Positions 9,902-19,942 of a DNA stretch of 64,000 bases are shown here, piece after piece. The DNA lies in the NCBI RefSeq assembly GCF_004745635.1, contig NZ_SRLB01000006.1, forward strand, positions 1-64,000, in the 5' to 3' direction. The notes beneath the pieces are model-generated. The model saw only the letters and a program-made list of their open reading frames with translations. It was not told the DNA's origin and searched no databases. A program made the translations under genes and the position numbers. Source of the DNA: Methylobacterium nonmethylotrophicum (GTDB lineage Bacteria; Pseudomonadota; Alphaproteobacteria; Rhizobiales; Beijerinckiaceae). The stretch's first letter is position 1. Every line of letters starts with the position of its first letter.

Positions 9902-11956
9902 TTATCCCCGAGAGATGGAGCGTCTGCGGGCTCTTGCGAATGGCGGCCGCTCTTTTGCGGAGACCCACGGGAGCAGCTGTATTGGCTTCTGCGCTAGATG
10001 GTTGGTGACCGCTGGAACCTTTTTCAGCTCCTCCAGCATCAATGCCAGAGCTGTCGGATCGCAATAACGCTCGTCTGTTTCACCGGACCCGGCGTGTCCA
10101 AGGATGTCGGCTCTGATTTCCGTGTGAACGCGGGCTTGCTTAAGATTGTTGCCGAGCGAATGTCTGAAGGAGTGGATGACCTTTTTACGTTCTGCTTCGT
10201 TTGAGATCGCTTTTCGAAGTCCGCTGCTAAATTCATCGTAGAGGCGATCGCCGAGCGGCGAGCTTGAGTTTGGCGATTTTAGATCCGGAAACACGAGTCC
10301 GTATCCGAGTGCGCGAACAGCTTTGACGTAGTCCAAAAACCCGAGGCGGAGCACCTCTGGGTGCAAAGCGACAAACCGAATAGATTGAACGTTCTTAAGA
10401 CGACGCGTTTCGTTGAATCGAAAAGCAAGGTATGCAATCCCGCTTGCCTCCTCCACGTCGTCGACATGAAGTCCTGCAATTTCCTCTCGTCTCGCGCCTG
10501 TATAATAGAGTAAAATAATTGCGAAGTACAAAGCGCGATGGAATACCTGATCGCCGGTGGTAAACGGATCGCGCCACGAACGACAGCCTGTGAAGCAGGG
10601 CAGTCGGAAGATCGCCGCAACATCGTCGTTGCTAAGAGATGGTCGCCGGTTACGTGCCCTGTCCCGCTTGCGGGCGCGAAGGAGCGCGAGATCGATGCTC
10701 GCATCAATCGCGAGGCCCTGCGCTTTGAGAAATGTTACAAGCTGTCCGAGGAAAGTCAGGTGACGGTTGATGGTATCCCCGACGATGCCTCGTTTGTTGG
10801 TTGGAAGCTTGGCGCCAATCTCACGCAGTTCGGCAGTGCTGCGTTCGGCATCACGAGGGCTCTTACCATACGACGGCGAGACGGACCGCAAAAGATCAAC
10901 TAATTCGGCAAAATGGCTCTGCCGAAGATCAGTCACACGGATGAGGCCGTTCTCGACGAGTAGCTTGGCGAACAGGGCAAAAATCTGACGCGCCTGGTGC
11001 TGTGTTTTTGCATCCCAGGTTTCGTCACGAGCGCGCCCGGCGATCATCGCCTCCCCGAACGCTATGATTGGATGCATCCCCTTCTGATGAGGCTCTTGGT
11101 CCGTCGTATCCAGCGCGAGGTCCGGGCTTGCTGACACGATTGCAACGCCTGTCGGCATTTGAGGGACGGCATCAGCGTTTGATTGCGAACGAGCTGTACT
11201 CACGGTTGCCGTCGAGCCTGTGGCCTCCGGCGGCACCTGCGCTTCCCTCAGCAGGATCGCGTCGCGCAGTGTGACCTCTTCGATCCGAAGACCATCGTAG
11301 CGGCGCTCAGTTGCAAAGGCCGCCGCGGACATACCGCGGAAGGCAATCTCCTGAGCTAGAGACAAGTTAGTCATGGTCGGTGCGACCGCTTGGTTTGCGA
11401 GCAGCCCTTCCAGCCGAGCGCGAGGCATCAGGTGGCCGTTCTGGCGCACCATCGCGGCCAGCGTCGCCCGTGCTTCCTCAATGTCGAGGTCATTCAGCCC
11501 GTCGCGACGCATCTCATCAGCCAACGGAGTATCAATGGTCGCTGCCGCGCCGCGCGCTCCAAGGATACGCAGGATCCATCCCATACGCCGATCGGCACGC
11601 CGGCTCGCCTCAGGATCGAAGTCCGGTTCTGCACGTTCTGCCGCAGCGATCCGGTCGAGTTTTTCGAGGTGGGCCAATAGGCTTTCGCGAAAGATGCCGT
11701 CGAGCTGGCGGCGGCTCATGATGAGATCGGGTTCGGGCTCGCTCATGGCGCGATGAAAAAGCTGATCGGAATGAGCCGTGAGCTGGCTCGCGAGGAAGCG
11801 TGCCCTGGCTGGGTCGCGCGTGCCTAGGCTTACCACGAGCTGCCTGGAACGGCAGAATCGGATCAGCGGCAGCGGGATCCGGCGGCGCCAGGAATAGCTC
11901 CCACCGCGCCTGTAAGCATGAGCGATAGCCGGCACCGGACACCTCGTGTGAGACAC
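9902..11956 (-). CDS. Tyrosine-type site-specific integrase (DUF6538 N-terminus)
   Basis: Integrase of a genomic island or prophage, 684 residues. The N-terminus ([19 protein letters not shown], then [17 protein letters not shown]) matches the DUF6538 region of alphaproteobacterial integrases, followed by a long variable part, a SAM-like core-binding domain and the catalytic domain. Catalytic boxes are [12 protein letters not shown] (Arg I), [10 protein letters not shown] (His-x-x-Arg), LGHAG and DERYCDP (Tyr nucleophile). The DNA is less GC-rich than neighbouring genes, a sign of transfer. Its 5' end faces the 3' end of tRNA-Gln about 80 bases away; its 3' end touches a tRNA-like remnant. 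No other phage gene is present. Confidence 0.9.
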   Translation of the reverse strand: MSHTRCPVPAIAHAYRRGGSYSWRRRIPLPLIRFCRSRQLVVSLGTRDPARARFLASQLTAHSDQLFHRAMSEPEPDLIMSRRQLDGIFRESLLAHLEKLDRIAAAERAEPDFDPEASRRADRRMGWILRILGARGAAATIDTPLADEMRRDGLNDLDIEEARATLAAMVRQNGHLMPRARLEGLLANQAVAPTMTNLSLAQEIAFRGMSAAAFATERRYDGLRIEEVTLRDAILLREAQVPPEATGSTATVSTARSQSNADAVPQMPTGVAIVSASPDLALDTTDQEPHQKGMHPIIAFGEAMIAGRARDETWDAKTQHQARQIFALFAKLLVENGLIRVTDLRQSHFAELVDLLRSVSPSYGKSPRDAERSTAELREIGAKLPTNKRGIVGDTINRHLTFLGQLVTFLKAQGLAIDASIDLALLRARKRDRARNRRPSLSNDDVAAIFRLPCFTGCRSWRDPFTTGDQVFHRALYFAIILLYYTGARREEIAGLHVDDVEEASGIAYLAFRFNETRRLKNVQSIRFVALHPEVLRLGFLDYVKAVRALGYGLVFPDLKSPNSSSPLGDRLYDEFSSGLRKAISNEAERKKVIHSFRHSLGNNLKQARVHTEIRADILGHAGSGETDERYCDPTALALMLEELKKVPAVTNHLAQKPIQLLPWVSAKERPPFARARRRSISRG

Positions 11957-12035
11957 GCATGTGCAACACCGATGTGTGCCGACGCCTCCCGCTTCAGCGG
12001 GAAATCGTTCGAATTCAGAGACTTACGGGGGAATT

Positions 12036-12110
12036 TGGCTGGGGCGCCAGGATTCGAACCTGGGAATGGCGGTACCAAAAACCGCTGCCTTACCGCTTGG
12101 CGACGCCCCA
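12036..12110 (-). tRNA. tRNA-Gln (anticodon TTG)
   Basis: A 75-base cloverleaf on the reverse strand including an encoded CCA (12036-12038). The acceptor TGGGGCG pairs with CGCCCCA, the anticodon loop reads TTTTGGT with anticodon TTG, and the T-arm is CCAGG-TTCGAAT-CCTGG. Its 3' end points towards the integrase gene. The tRNA is intact, so any integration here restored the 3' end. Confidence 0.96.
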
Positions 12111-12255
12111 ACGTGCGGCTGGCGCTTCCATAGCGGGGCGGGGCGGTGCTGGCAACCGGGGCCGCCGGGGTTCGGCGCGGGCCGCGGTTGGAGCGACTTT
12201 CGGGCTCGTGTATGCCGGAGCGCGCAACGGCAAGGAACACGGGGAGGAGAGACGC

Positions 12256-13011
12256 ATGAGCACGCAGAAGGTCGCACTGGTGACCGGGGCCGGCTCGGGG
12301 GTGGGCCGCGCGGTGGCGCTCGGGCTCGCGGAGGCCGGCTACGACGTGGTGCTGTCGGGCCGCCGTCCCGAGCCGCTGCAGGCGGTCGCCGGCGAGATCG
12401 AGGGGAAGGGCAGGCGCGCGCTGGCCCAGCCGACCGACATCGGCGACGAGGCCTCGGTGGCGGCACTGTTTGCCCGTCTCGAGGAGGAGTTCGGCCGCCT
12501 CGACGTGCTGTTCAACAATGCCGGCATCGGTGCGCCGCCGGTGGAGCTCGACGAGCTGCCGGTCGCGACCTGGAAGGCGGTGGTCGACACCAACCTCACC
12601 GGCGCCTTCCTGTGCACCCAGGGTGCGTTCCGGCTGATGAAGAAGCAGCGGCCCCATGGCGGGCGCATCATCAACAACGGCTCGATCTCGGCCCACGTGC
12701 CGCGGCCGTTCTCGGCGCCCTACACCGCCACCAAGCACGCCATCACGGGCCTGACCCGCTCGACCTCGCTCGACGGGCGCGCCCACGACATCGCCTGCGG
12801 GCAGGTCGACATCGGCAACGCCGCCACCGACATGACCGCGCGCATGCAGAAGGGCGTGCCCCAGCCCGACGGCTCGACGCGGCCCGAGCCGACCATGGAC
12901 GCCAAGCACGTCGCCGACGCGGTGGTGTACATGGCGAGCCTGCCCCTCGACGCCAACGTGCAGTTCATGACCGTGATGGCGACCAAGATGCCGTTCATCG
13001 GCCGCGGCTGA
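12256..13011 (+). CDS. SDR-family NAD(P)-dependent oxidoreductase
   Basis: Classical short-chain dehydrogenase of 251 residues with a Rossmann fold. It has the cofactor motif [11 protein letters not shown] (near residue 10), NNAG (near 87), the catalytic Ser in NNGSISAHV and the YTATK pair of Tyr and Lys. An Arg pair after the second strand (SGRRPE) suggests preference for NADP(H). The substrate cannot be told. The ATG at 12256 follows GGGGAGGAGAG, a strong ribosome site. It appears to be a single-gene unit. Confidence 0.92.
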   Translation: MSTQKVALVTGAGSGVGRAVALGLAEAGYDVVLSGRRPEPLQAVAGEIEGKGRRALAQPTDIGDEASVAALFARLEEEFGRLDVLFNNAGIGAPPVELDELPVATWKAVVDTNLTGAFLCTQGAFRLMKKQRPHGGRIINNGSISAHVPRPFSAPYTATKHAITGLTRSTSLDGRAHDIACGQVDIGNAATDMTARMQKGVPQPDGSTRPEPTMDAKHVADAVVYMASLPLDANVQFMTVMATKMPFIGRG

Positions 13012-13190
13012 GCGGGCAGGGCCCCGGACTTTGAAGGCCTCTGGCCCTCAGGCGCCTCCTCGGGCTAGAGAGGCGGCGCGGGCGCTGACGCAAGCGACCG
13101 CGCCTCCCCATATGGGGAAGACCGTCTCCTCACCGACGACCGGGCCCCCGGCCCGGACCAGACCCGGGCCCGGGCTTTGAAAACACTCCC

Positions 13191-14804
<1,614 letters not shown>

Positions 14805-14829
14805 GCGCTCCTGACGGCCTTCGCTTCGG

Positions 14830-14853
14830 CCTGCCCCCGGGACGGGGGGCAGG
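14830..14853. terminator. Hairpin between convergent genes
   Basis: CCTGCCCC pairs with GGGGCAGG across a short GC-rich loop. It lies 26 bases after the prfC stop and 8 bases before the end of the receiver gene on the other strand. The position fits a shared transcription terminator, but there is no T-run on either side. Confidence 0.5.
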
Positions 14854-14860
14854 GCCGATG

Positions 14861-15313
14861 TCAGAACCGGCCCAGCAGCGGGAAGTCGAGCTTCAGGCTC
14901 GAGACCGGGGTCGGGGGCGTGTCGCGCTTGCGCGGCCGGCCGTTGAGCACCTGCTTCAGCTTGGTCTTCAGGAGGGCCAGGTCGAACGGCTTGAGGATGA
15001 AGGCGTCGGCGCCGGCGATATGCGCCACGTTGATGTCCTCGAAGCTGAACGAGGTCTCGGTCAGGATGAACGGCGTGTTCATGAGCGTGTCGTCGGACCG
15101 GATCTCGCGCAGCAGCTGGATGCCGTCCATCGGCTCCATGTCGAGATCGGAGATCACGAGGCCGTAGCGGCGGGAGCGCAGCTGCTCGAGCGCCTGCTGC
15201 CCGTCGGACACGCCGTCGACCTCCGGGAAGCCCAGGCGGTTCATCAACTCGGTCACCAGGCGGACGAGTTTCACCTGGTCGTCGACGATCAGGATGGGAG
15301 GGGTTTCGCTCAT
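14861..15313 (-). CDS. Single-domain response regulator (CheY-like receiver)
   Basis: A 150-residue receiver domain without an output domain. Visible residues are the acidic pair Asp11-Asp12, the phospho-acceptor Asp56 (LVISDLDM), a Thr in FILTETS and Lys108 (FILKPFD). After the receiver is a 35-residue tail rich in Lys, Arg and Pro. The ATG at 15313 was chosen over a GTG two codons earlier. It lies 127 bases downstream of the BLUF gene on the same strand and about 850 bases from flgE, so it may carry a signal to motility; this is inference from position. Confidence 0.9.
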   Translation of the reverse strand: MSETPPILIVDDQVKLVRLVTELMNRLGFPEVDGVSDGQQALEQLRSRRYGLVISDLDMEPMDGIQLLREIRSDDTLMNTPFILTETSFSFEDINVAHIAGADAFILKPFDLALLKTKLKQVLNGRPRKRDTPPTPVSSLKLDFPLLGRF

Positions 15314-15440
15314 CGGCACCAGCCAGCGGGTTGTGTTTCGTGACGCGGATCACCGGGCTGGGCCCGGCGGGTTCCTCGGCGGAGGACGGGGTCCCCGCCC
15401 AGGCTCTCGATGGTCCGCAGGTCCCGTGACGGGACCTGCT

Positions 15441-15911
15441 CTAGACGAAAAGGTGGTCGATGCCCTGCTTGGCCATGACCTCGGCCTGGAGCGCCTGGGC
15501 GAGACCGTAGACCGTGCTGGCCTTCGGCGTGCCGCGCTGGAGCATCGGCCCCAGATTGGCTCTCTGGAACAGGGCCTCGTTCGACGGCGCGCGCAAGGCG
15601 GTGGCGAACGAGGTCACGAACTCGCGCTTGGTGATCTCCCGCCACTCGACGATGTGGACGTCGCGGTGGCGCACATCCGTGCTGATCCGCTGGAACGTCT
15701 CCTGCACGGACAGGCGCTCGCCCTCGAGGATCTGGATGAAGTATCCCTGATCGACGATGAGCAGGCTGGTGATCACCGAGAACTCGTTCTTCTTCTGCGC
15801 GTGCCGGGCGATCTCGGCGATCTGGCGGGCGCGCACCGGCGGCTCGGCGGAGAGCTGAGACCGCGAGAAGTAGATCAAGTGGATGAGGCTGCTTCGTTTG
15901 CTCGCACGCAT
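15441..15911 (-). CDS. BLUF-domain blue-light sensor
   Basis: A 156-residue protein made of one FAD-binding BLUF domain and a short tail. It has the light-active Tyr14 in LIYFSRS, Asn42 in KKNEF, Gln60 in YFIQILEG, and the RHRDVHIVEW strand. Tyr and Gln form the photocycle pair in the family, and both are kept, so it should be photoactive. ITG, usual before the LL strand, is ITS here. There is no EAL or cyclase output domain, so a partner protein is needed; the downstream receiver on the same strand is a candidate. The ATG at 15911 has AGGGAT just before it. Confidence 0.9.
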   Translation of the reverse strand: MRASKRSSLIHLIYFSRSQLSAEPPVRARQIAEIARHAQKKNEFSVITSLLIVDQGYFIQILEGERLSVQETFQRISTDVRHRDVHIVEWREITKREFVTSFATALRAPSNEALFQRANLGPMLQRGTPKASTVYGLAQALQAEVMAKQGIDHLFV

Positions 15912-16079
15912 ATCCCTGGTCCGGCGCCGTCCAGAACGCCAGCTAAGGGCAAGAGGTTCAACACGGCGTAAACATCACCCCGCGGATCACGGCAGAATTT
16001 GCCGCGGGGCGCCGGTGCGGCCCGGCGGGTTTTGCCGCCCGGTCCGACGCACCCCCAGCAAAATCAAGGACTTGGTCCC

Positions 16080-16094
16080 TGGCACACGGCTTGC
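16080..16094 (+). promoter_or_regulatory. Sigma-54 type promoter for flgE
   Basis: TGGCAC, five bases, then TTGC (TGGCACACGGCTTGC) is an exact match to the RpoN consensus, with GG and GC at the -24 and -12 spacing. It is on the same strand as flgE with its 3' edge 69 bases before the ATG. Hook genes depend on sigma-54 in several alphaproteobacteria, which supports it. I did not locate an enhancer site. Confidence 0.7.
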
Positions 16095-16163
16095 GGTTCC
16101 GATCCCCGAGAGCGTGCCGGATGACCTCGACGGGTCGGCCGGCCGGACGGAGACCCGGAAACG

Positions 16164-17537
16164 ATGGACGTTTTCAGCGCGCTGCAGACCTCTGTATCAG
16201 GTCTCAAGGCCCAGGCCTTCAGCCTCGAGAACATCTCGGGCAACATCGCCAACTCGCAGACCGTCGGCTACAAGCGGATCGACACCGACTTCGTCGACCT
16301 CCTGGCCGAGCAGCCGGCCAGCCACCAGACCGCCGGCTCGGTCGCGGCCTTCTCGCAGCTGACCAACAGCCTTCAGGGCGGCGTGGCGGCGACCGGGGTC
16401 GCCACCAACATGGCGCTCAGCGGCAACGGCTTCTTCACGGTGCAGACCAAGGCCGGCGACAATGGCGGCGCCCCGGTCTTCTCCGGCACCAACCTCTACA
16501 CCCGCCGCGGCGACTTCTCGGTCGACCGCGACGGCTACCTCGTCAACGGCGCCGGCTCCTACCTCGTCGGGCAGACCCTCGACCCGGCGACCGGCCAGTC
16601 CACCGGCACGGGGCCGATCGCGGTGCCCGATTCGACCCTGCCGGCCCGGGCGACGTCGAGCATCGCCTACGCGGCGAACCTGCCCAGCACCCCCACCACC
16701 GCCTCCGGCGCGGCGCTGCTCGGCACCCTCCTGGGCGGGGATCCCCGGGTGCTCACCGGCACGGCCGCGCCGGGCCCGACGGTCTCGGCCTCCGATTCCG
16801 CCACCTTCGTCAATGCGAGCGTGTCGGGCGGCGAGCTCACGGCCTATTCGGGCACCGGCACCCCGGTGAGCGTGCAGCTGCGCTGGGCCAAGGTCGCGAG
16901 CGCCGACGCCGCGGCGGGCACCAGCGACACCTGGAACCTGTACTACGCCAACCAGACCGGCTCCGGCTCCTCGGCCGGGACCTGGCAGAACGTCGGCACC
17001 GCCTTCACGTTCAACGGCAGCGGCCAGCTCACCGCGCCGACCGGTACCAGCCTCAGCATCCCCGACCTCACGGTGAACGGCACCAATCTCGGGGCGGTGG
17101 CGCTGAACTTCGGCACCGGCGGCCTGACCCAGTACGGCTCCCCGACCGGCCAGGTCACCACCAACACCCTGCAGCAGAACGGCTACGCCGCCGGCACCCT
17201 CAACTCCCTCGCGGTGACGAGCGACGGCAAGCTCACCGGCACCTATTCCAACGGCAACACCGTGGCGCTGGCCCAGGTCGGGGTGGCGCGGTTCAACGCG
17301 CCCGACTCGCTCAAGGCGGTCTCTGCCGGCAACTACGCCCAGACGGCGGAATCCGGCGGGCCGCTGGCGGGGCTTGCCGGCGGCACGATCATCGGCGGCA
17401 ACGTCGAGCAGTCGAACACCGACACGGCGAACGAGTTCTCCAAGCTCATCGTCACCCAGCAGGCCTACTCGGCCAACACGCGGGTGATGTCGACCGCCCA
17501 GCAGATGATGTCCGACCTCATCAACGTGATCCGCTGA
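16164..17537 (+). CDS. flgE: Flagellar hook protein FlgE
   Basis: Structural protein of the flagellar hook, exported through the flagellar type III apparatus. 457 residues. The N-terminal rod-type motif is clear (MDVFSALQTSVSGLKAQAF, then ISGNIANSQTVGYKRIDTDF), as is the C-terminal coiled-coil end (NEFSKLIVTQQAYSANTRVM, then MMSDLINVIR). The middle is Ser/Thr/Gly-rich, as in surface hook domains. A sigma-54 promoter stands upstream, and a hairpin follows. flgK and flgL follow after a 510-base gap. Confidence 0.95.
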   Translation: MDVFSALQTSVSGLKAQAFSLENISGNIANSQTVGYKRIDTDFVDLLAEQPASHQTAGSVAAFSQLTNSLQGGVAATGVATNMALSGNGFFTVQTKAGDNGGAPVFSGTNLYTRRGDFSVDRDGYLVNGAGSYLVGQTLDPATGQSTGTGPIAVPDSTLPARATSSIAYAANLPSTPTTASGAALLGTLLGGDPRVLTGTAAPGPTVSASDSATFVNASVSGGELTAYSGTGTPVSVQLRWAKVASADAAAGTSDTWNLYYANQTGSGSSAGTWQNVGTAFTFNGSGQLTAPTGTSLSIPDLTVNGTNLGAVALNFGTGGLTQYGSPTGQVTTNTLQQNGYAAGTLNSLAVTSDGKLTGTYSNGNTVALAQVGVARFNAPDSLKAVSAGNYAQTAESGGPLAGLAGGTIIGGNVEQSNTDTANEFSKLIVTQQAYSANTRVMSTAQQMMSDLINVIR

Positions 17538-17550
17538 TCGCGGGATCGGA

Positions 17551-17583
17551 CTCAGCAGAGTTGCACGGGGCAACTCCGCTGAG
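17551..17583 (+). terminator. Hairpin after flgE
   Basis: CTCAGCAGAGTTGC and GCAACTCCGCTGAG pair over 14 bases with one mismatch and a 5-base loop. It begins 14 bases after the flgE stop, where a terminator or mRNA 3'-stabilising hairpin would be. No T-run follows, so partial read-through to flgK is possible. Confidence 0.5.
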
Positions 17584-18047
17584 CTCATCGGATCTGCATC
17601 ATTGTCGCCGCCGGACCGGTGAACGCTTCGGCACCGGTCGTTCGCGACCGGCGGAATGATGCACAGGATCGCCGGGATCGATCCCGGCGGCCCGCGCGGG
17701 GGAGCAGAAGGCTCCGTCGAGATGCGTCGCCCCGCATGAGTGGGCGAACCCGATCTCCGCGTTCCCGGGGCGAGCACCCGGGAACGGCCGGACATCGTAC
17801 GCGCGGGTCGTCTCTTCGCGATGGAAAGCCGGTCGGCCGCCCGACAACGGACGGCCCGGTGCAACACCGCGACCGCCGCCCAAAAGGGGCGGCAGACCAG
17901 GTCGGGACCGCCGCCCAAAAGGGGCCGAGGCGGGCCCGGCCGCGAGCGAGACGCCGGACCGCGACACGACCCCCAAGACGGCCGTCACGGCCGGCGGGGG
18001 TCCTCGCGCGGCCCGGCCCGAATCACTGTCGCTACCGGACCCGCCCG
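17584..18047. repeat. Intergenic region with palindrome and 20-bp direct repeats
   Basis: This gap before flgK holds no supported gene. It contains a perfect 20-bp palindrome, CGCCGGGATCGATCCCGGCG, at 17670-17689, and two exact 20-bp direct repeats, GACCGCCGCCCAAAAGGGGC, at 17871-17890 and 17906-17925 (35 bases apart). The repeats could be regulator sites for flgKL or slippage products. No sigma-54 signature like that of flgE is seen here. Confidence 0.5.
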
Positions 18048-19928
18048 ATGTCCCTCAACGCCCTCAACACCGCGACCGCCGGCCTGCAGGTGACGCAGGC
18101 GGCGATCGGTCTCGTCTCCCAGAACGTCGCCAATTCCGGCACCGCCGGCTACGTCAAGCGCACCCTCACGTCGGTGTCGCAGCTCGGCAATTCCGGCGTC
18201 GCCGCCGGGGCGGTGAGCCGGACCTTCGACGCGGTCTCGCTCAAGCAGCTGCGCCTCGAGACCGCCGGGGCCGCCTATACCGGGCTCACCGCCAAGGTGC
18301 AGGATCAGCTCGACGCGCTCTACGGTACCCCGGGCAGCGCCTCCGCCCTCGACGGGGTGATGAACAGCTTCACCCAGTCGCTGCAGGCGCTGACCTCGGA
18401 CCCGACCTCGGCCGCCTCCCGGGCGACGGCGGTGAGCGGCGCCAAGACCCTCGCCACGACGATCGCCCGCATCGCCGACGGCGTGCAGGACCTGCGCACC
18501 GGCCTCGAATCCCAGCTCGGCAGCGACGTGGCCTCGGCCAGCACGCTCCTGTCGCAGATCGCCGCGCTCAACACCCGGATCGCCGCATCGAGCGGCGGCG
18601 TCACCGGCGACACCACCACGGCCGATCTCCAGGACCAGCGCGACCAGGCGATCAACGCGCTCTCGCAATACCTCGACGTGCAGGTGAGCCCGCAGCGCGA
18701 CGGCACCGTCACCCTGCTCACCGCCTCGGGTGCGACGCTCGTCGACCACGGCGCGGCGGCGTCGCTCGGCTTCGACGGCCGCGGCACGCTGAGCGCCGAG
18801 GCGCAGTATTCCACCGACCCGGCCACCCGCGGCGTCGGCACCGTCACGGCGACGACGCCGGCCGGGGCGACGATCGACCTCGTCGCCACCGGGGCGATCC
18901 GCTCCGGCTCGATCGCGGCGGCGGTCTCGCTGCGGGACGACACCCTGGTCGAGGCGCAGCGCCAGCTCGACGACCTGGCGGCCGGCCTCTCGCGGGCGCT
19001 GAGCGACCGGCCGGCGACCGGCACAGCCGCGAGCGCGAACGGGCTCTCGGGCTTCGACATCGACCTCACCGGGCTCCAGGCCGGCAACGCCGTGACGCTG
19101 GGCGTGCGCAACGCCGCGGGCGTCGGCCGCAACGTCATCCTGATCCCGACGAGCGGCGGCGCGCCGGCGACCATCGATCCGGCGCTCACCGACGACCCGA
19201 CCGCCCTGGTGGTGCCGGTCGACATCTCGGGCGGGCCCTCGACCTTCGCGGCCAAGATCGGGGCGGCCCTCGGCACCGGTTTCACCGTCTCGGCCACGCC
19301 GGACGGGGCGACGGGTTCGGTGCGCATCCTGTCCGATCCGGCGAGCCTCACCCTGACGGGCGCCAGCGCCTCGGTCACGGTGCCGACGAGCGCGGCCGAC
19401 ACCAAGACGGGCAGCGGCCCGCTCGCGCTGTTCGTCGATGCGGGGGACGGCAACGGCGTGTTCACCGGCTCGTTCGAGGGCGGCTCGCACCTGACCGGCT
19501 TCGCCCAGCGGATCGCCGTCAACCCGGCGGTGGCCGCCGACAGCGCCACCCTGGTGGACTACGCCGCCACCACCGCCTCGGGCGACACCGCCCGGCCGCA
19601 AGCCCTCACCGACGCCCTCACCAACCGGACGCGGACCTTCTCGGCGGGGAGCGGCATCGGCGGCGTCAGCGCCCCGCACGCCGCCAGCGTCGTCGGCTTC
19701 ACCCAGTCGGTCGTGGACGCCCGCGGGGCGGCCAGCGCCGCGGCCGGGCAGCTCGACGAGGGCCAGCAGATCGCCCTCTCCACCGCCCAGAGCCGCTTCG
19801 GCAAGGAATCCGGCGTCAGCGTAGACGAGGAGATGTCCCGGCTGATCCAGCTCCAGACCGCCTACAGCGCCAATGCGCGGGTGCTGACCGCCGCCCGCGA
19901 CATGCTCGACACCCTGCTCAGGATCTAG
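18048..19928 (+). CDS. flgK: Flagellar hook-associated protein 1 (FlgK)
   Basis: First junction protein between hook and filament, 626 residues. The N-terminus has the typical ATAGLQVTQAAIGLVSQNVA and AGYVKRTL motifs, then FlgK-like helices (YGTPGSASALDGVMNSFTQ, later DLQDQRDQAINALSQYLDV). The C-terminus ends SVDEEMSRLIQLQTAYSANA and RDMLDTLLRI. The ATG at 18048 is the family start; the frame is open further upstream, but that part is not FlgK-like. flgL starts 14 bases after the stop, so the two are co-transcribed. Confidence 0.95.
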   Translation: MSLNALNTATAGLQVTQAAIGLVSQNVANSGTAGYVKRTLTSVSQLGNSGVAAGAVSRTFDAVSLKQLRLETAGAAYTGLTAKVQDQLDALYGTPGSASALDGVMNSFTQSLQALTSDPTSAASRATAVSGAKTLATTIARIADGVQDLRTGLESQLGSDVASASTLLSQIAALNTRIAASSGGVTGDTTTADLQDQRDQAINALSQYLDVQVSPQRDGTVTLLTASGATLVDHGAAASLGFDGRGTLSAEAQYSTDPATRGVGTVTATTPAGATIDLVATGAIRSGSIAAAVSLRDDTLVEAQRQLDDLAAGLSRALSDRPATGTAASANGLSGFDIDLTGLQAGNAVTLGVRNAAGVGRNVILIPTSGGAPATIDPALTDDPTALVVPVDISGGPSTFAAKIGAALGTGFTVSATPDGATGSVRILSDPASLTLTGASASVTVPTSAADTKTGSGPLALFVDAGDGNGVFTGSFEGGSHLTGFAQRIAVNPAVAADSATLVDYAATTASGDTARPQALTDALTNRTRTFSAGSGIGGVSAPHAASVVGFTQSVVDARGAASAAAGQLDEGQQIALSTAQSRFGKESGVSVDEEMSRLIQLQTAYSANARVLTAARDMLDTLLRI

Positions 19929-19942
19929 AAGGACCGCCCGCG

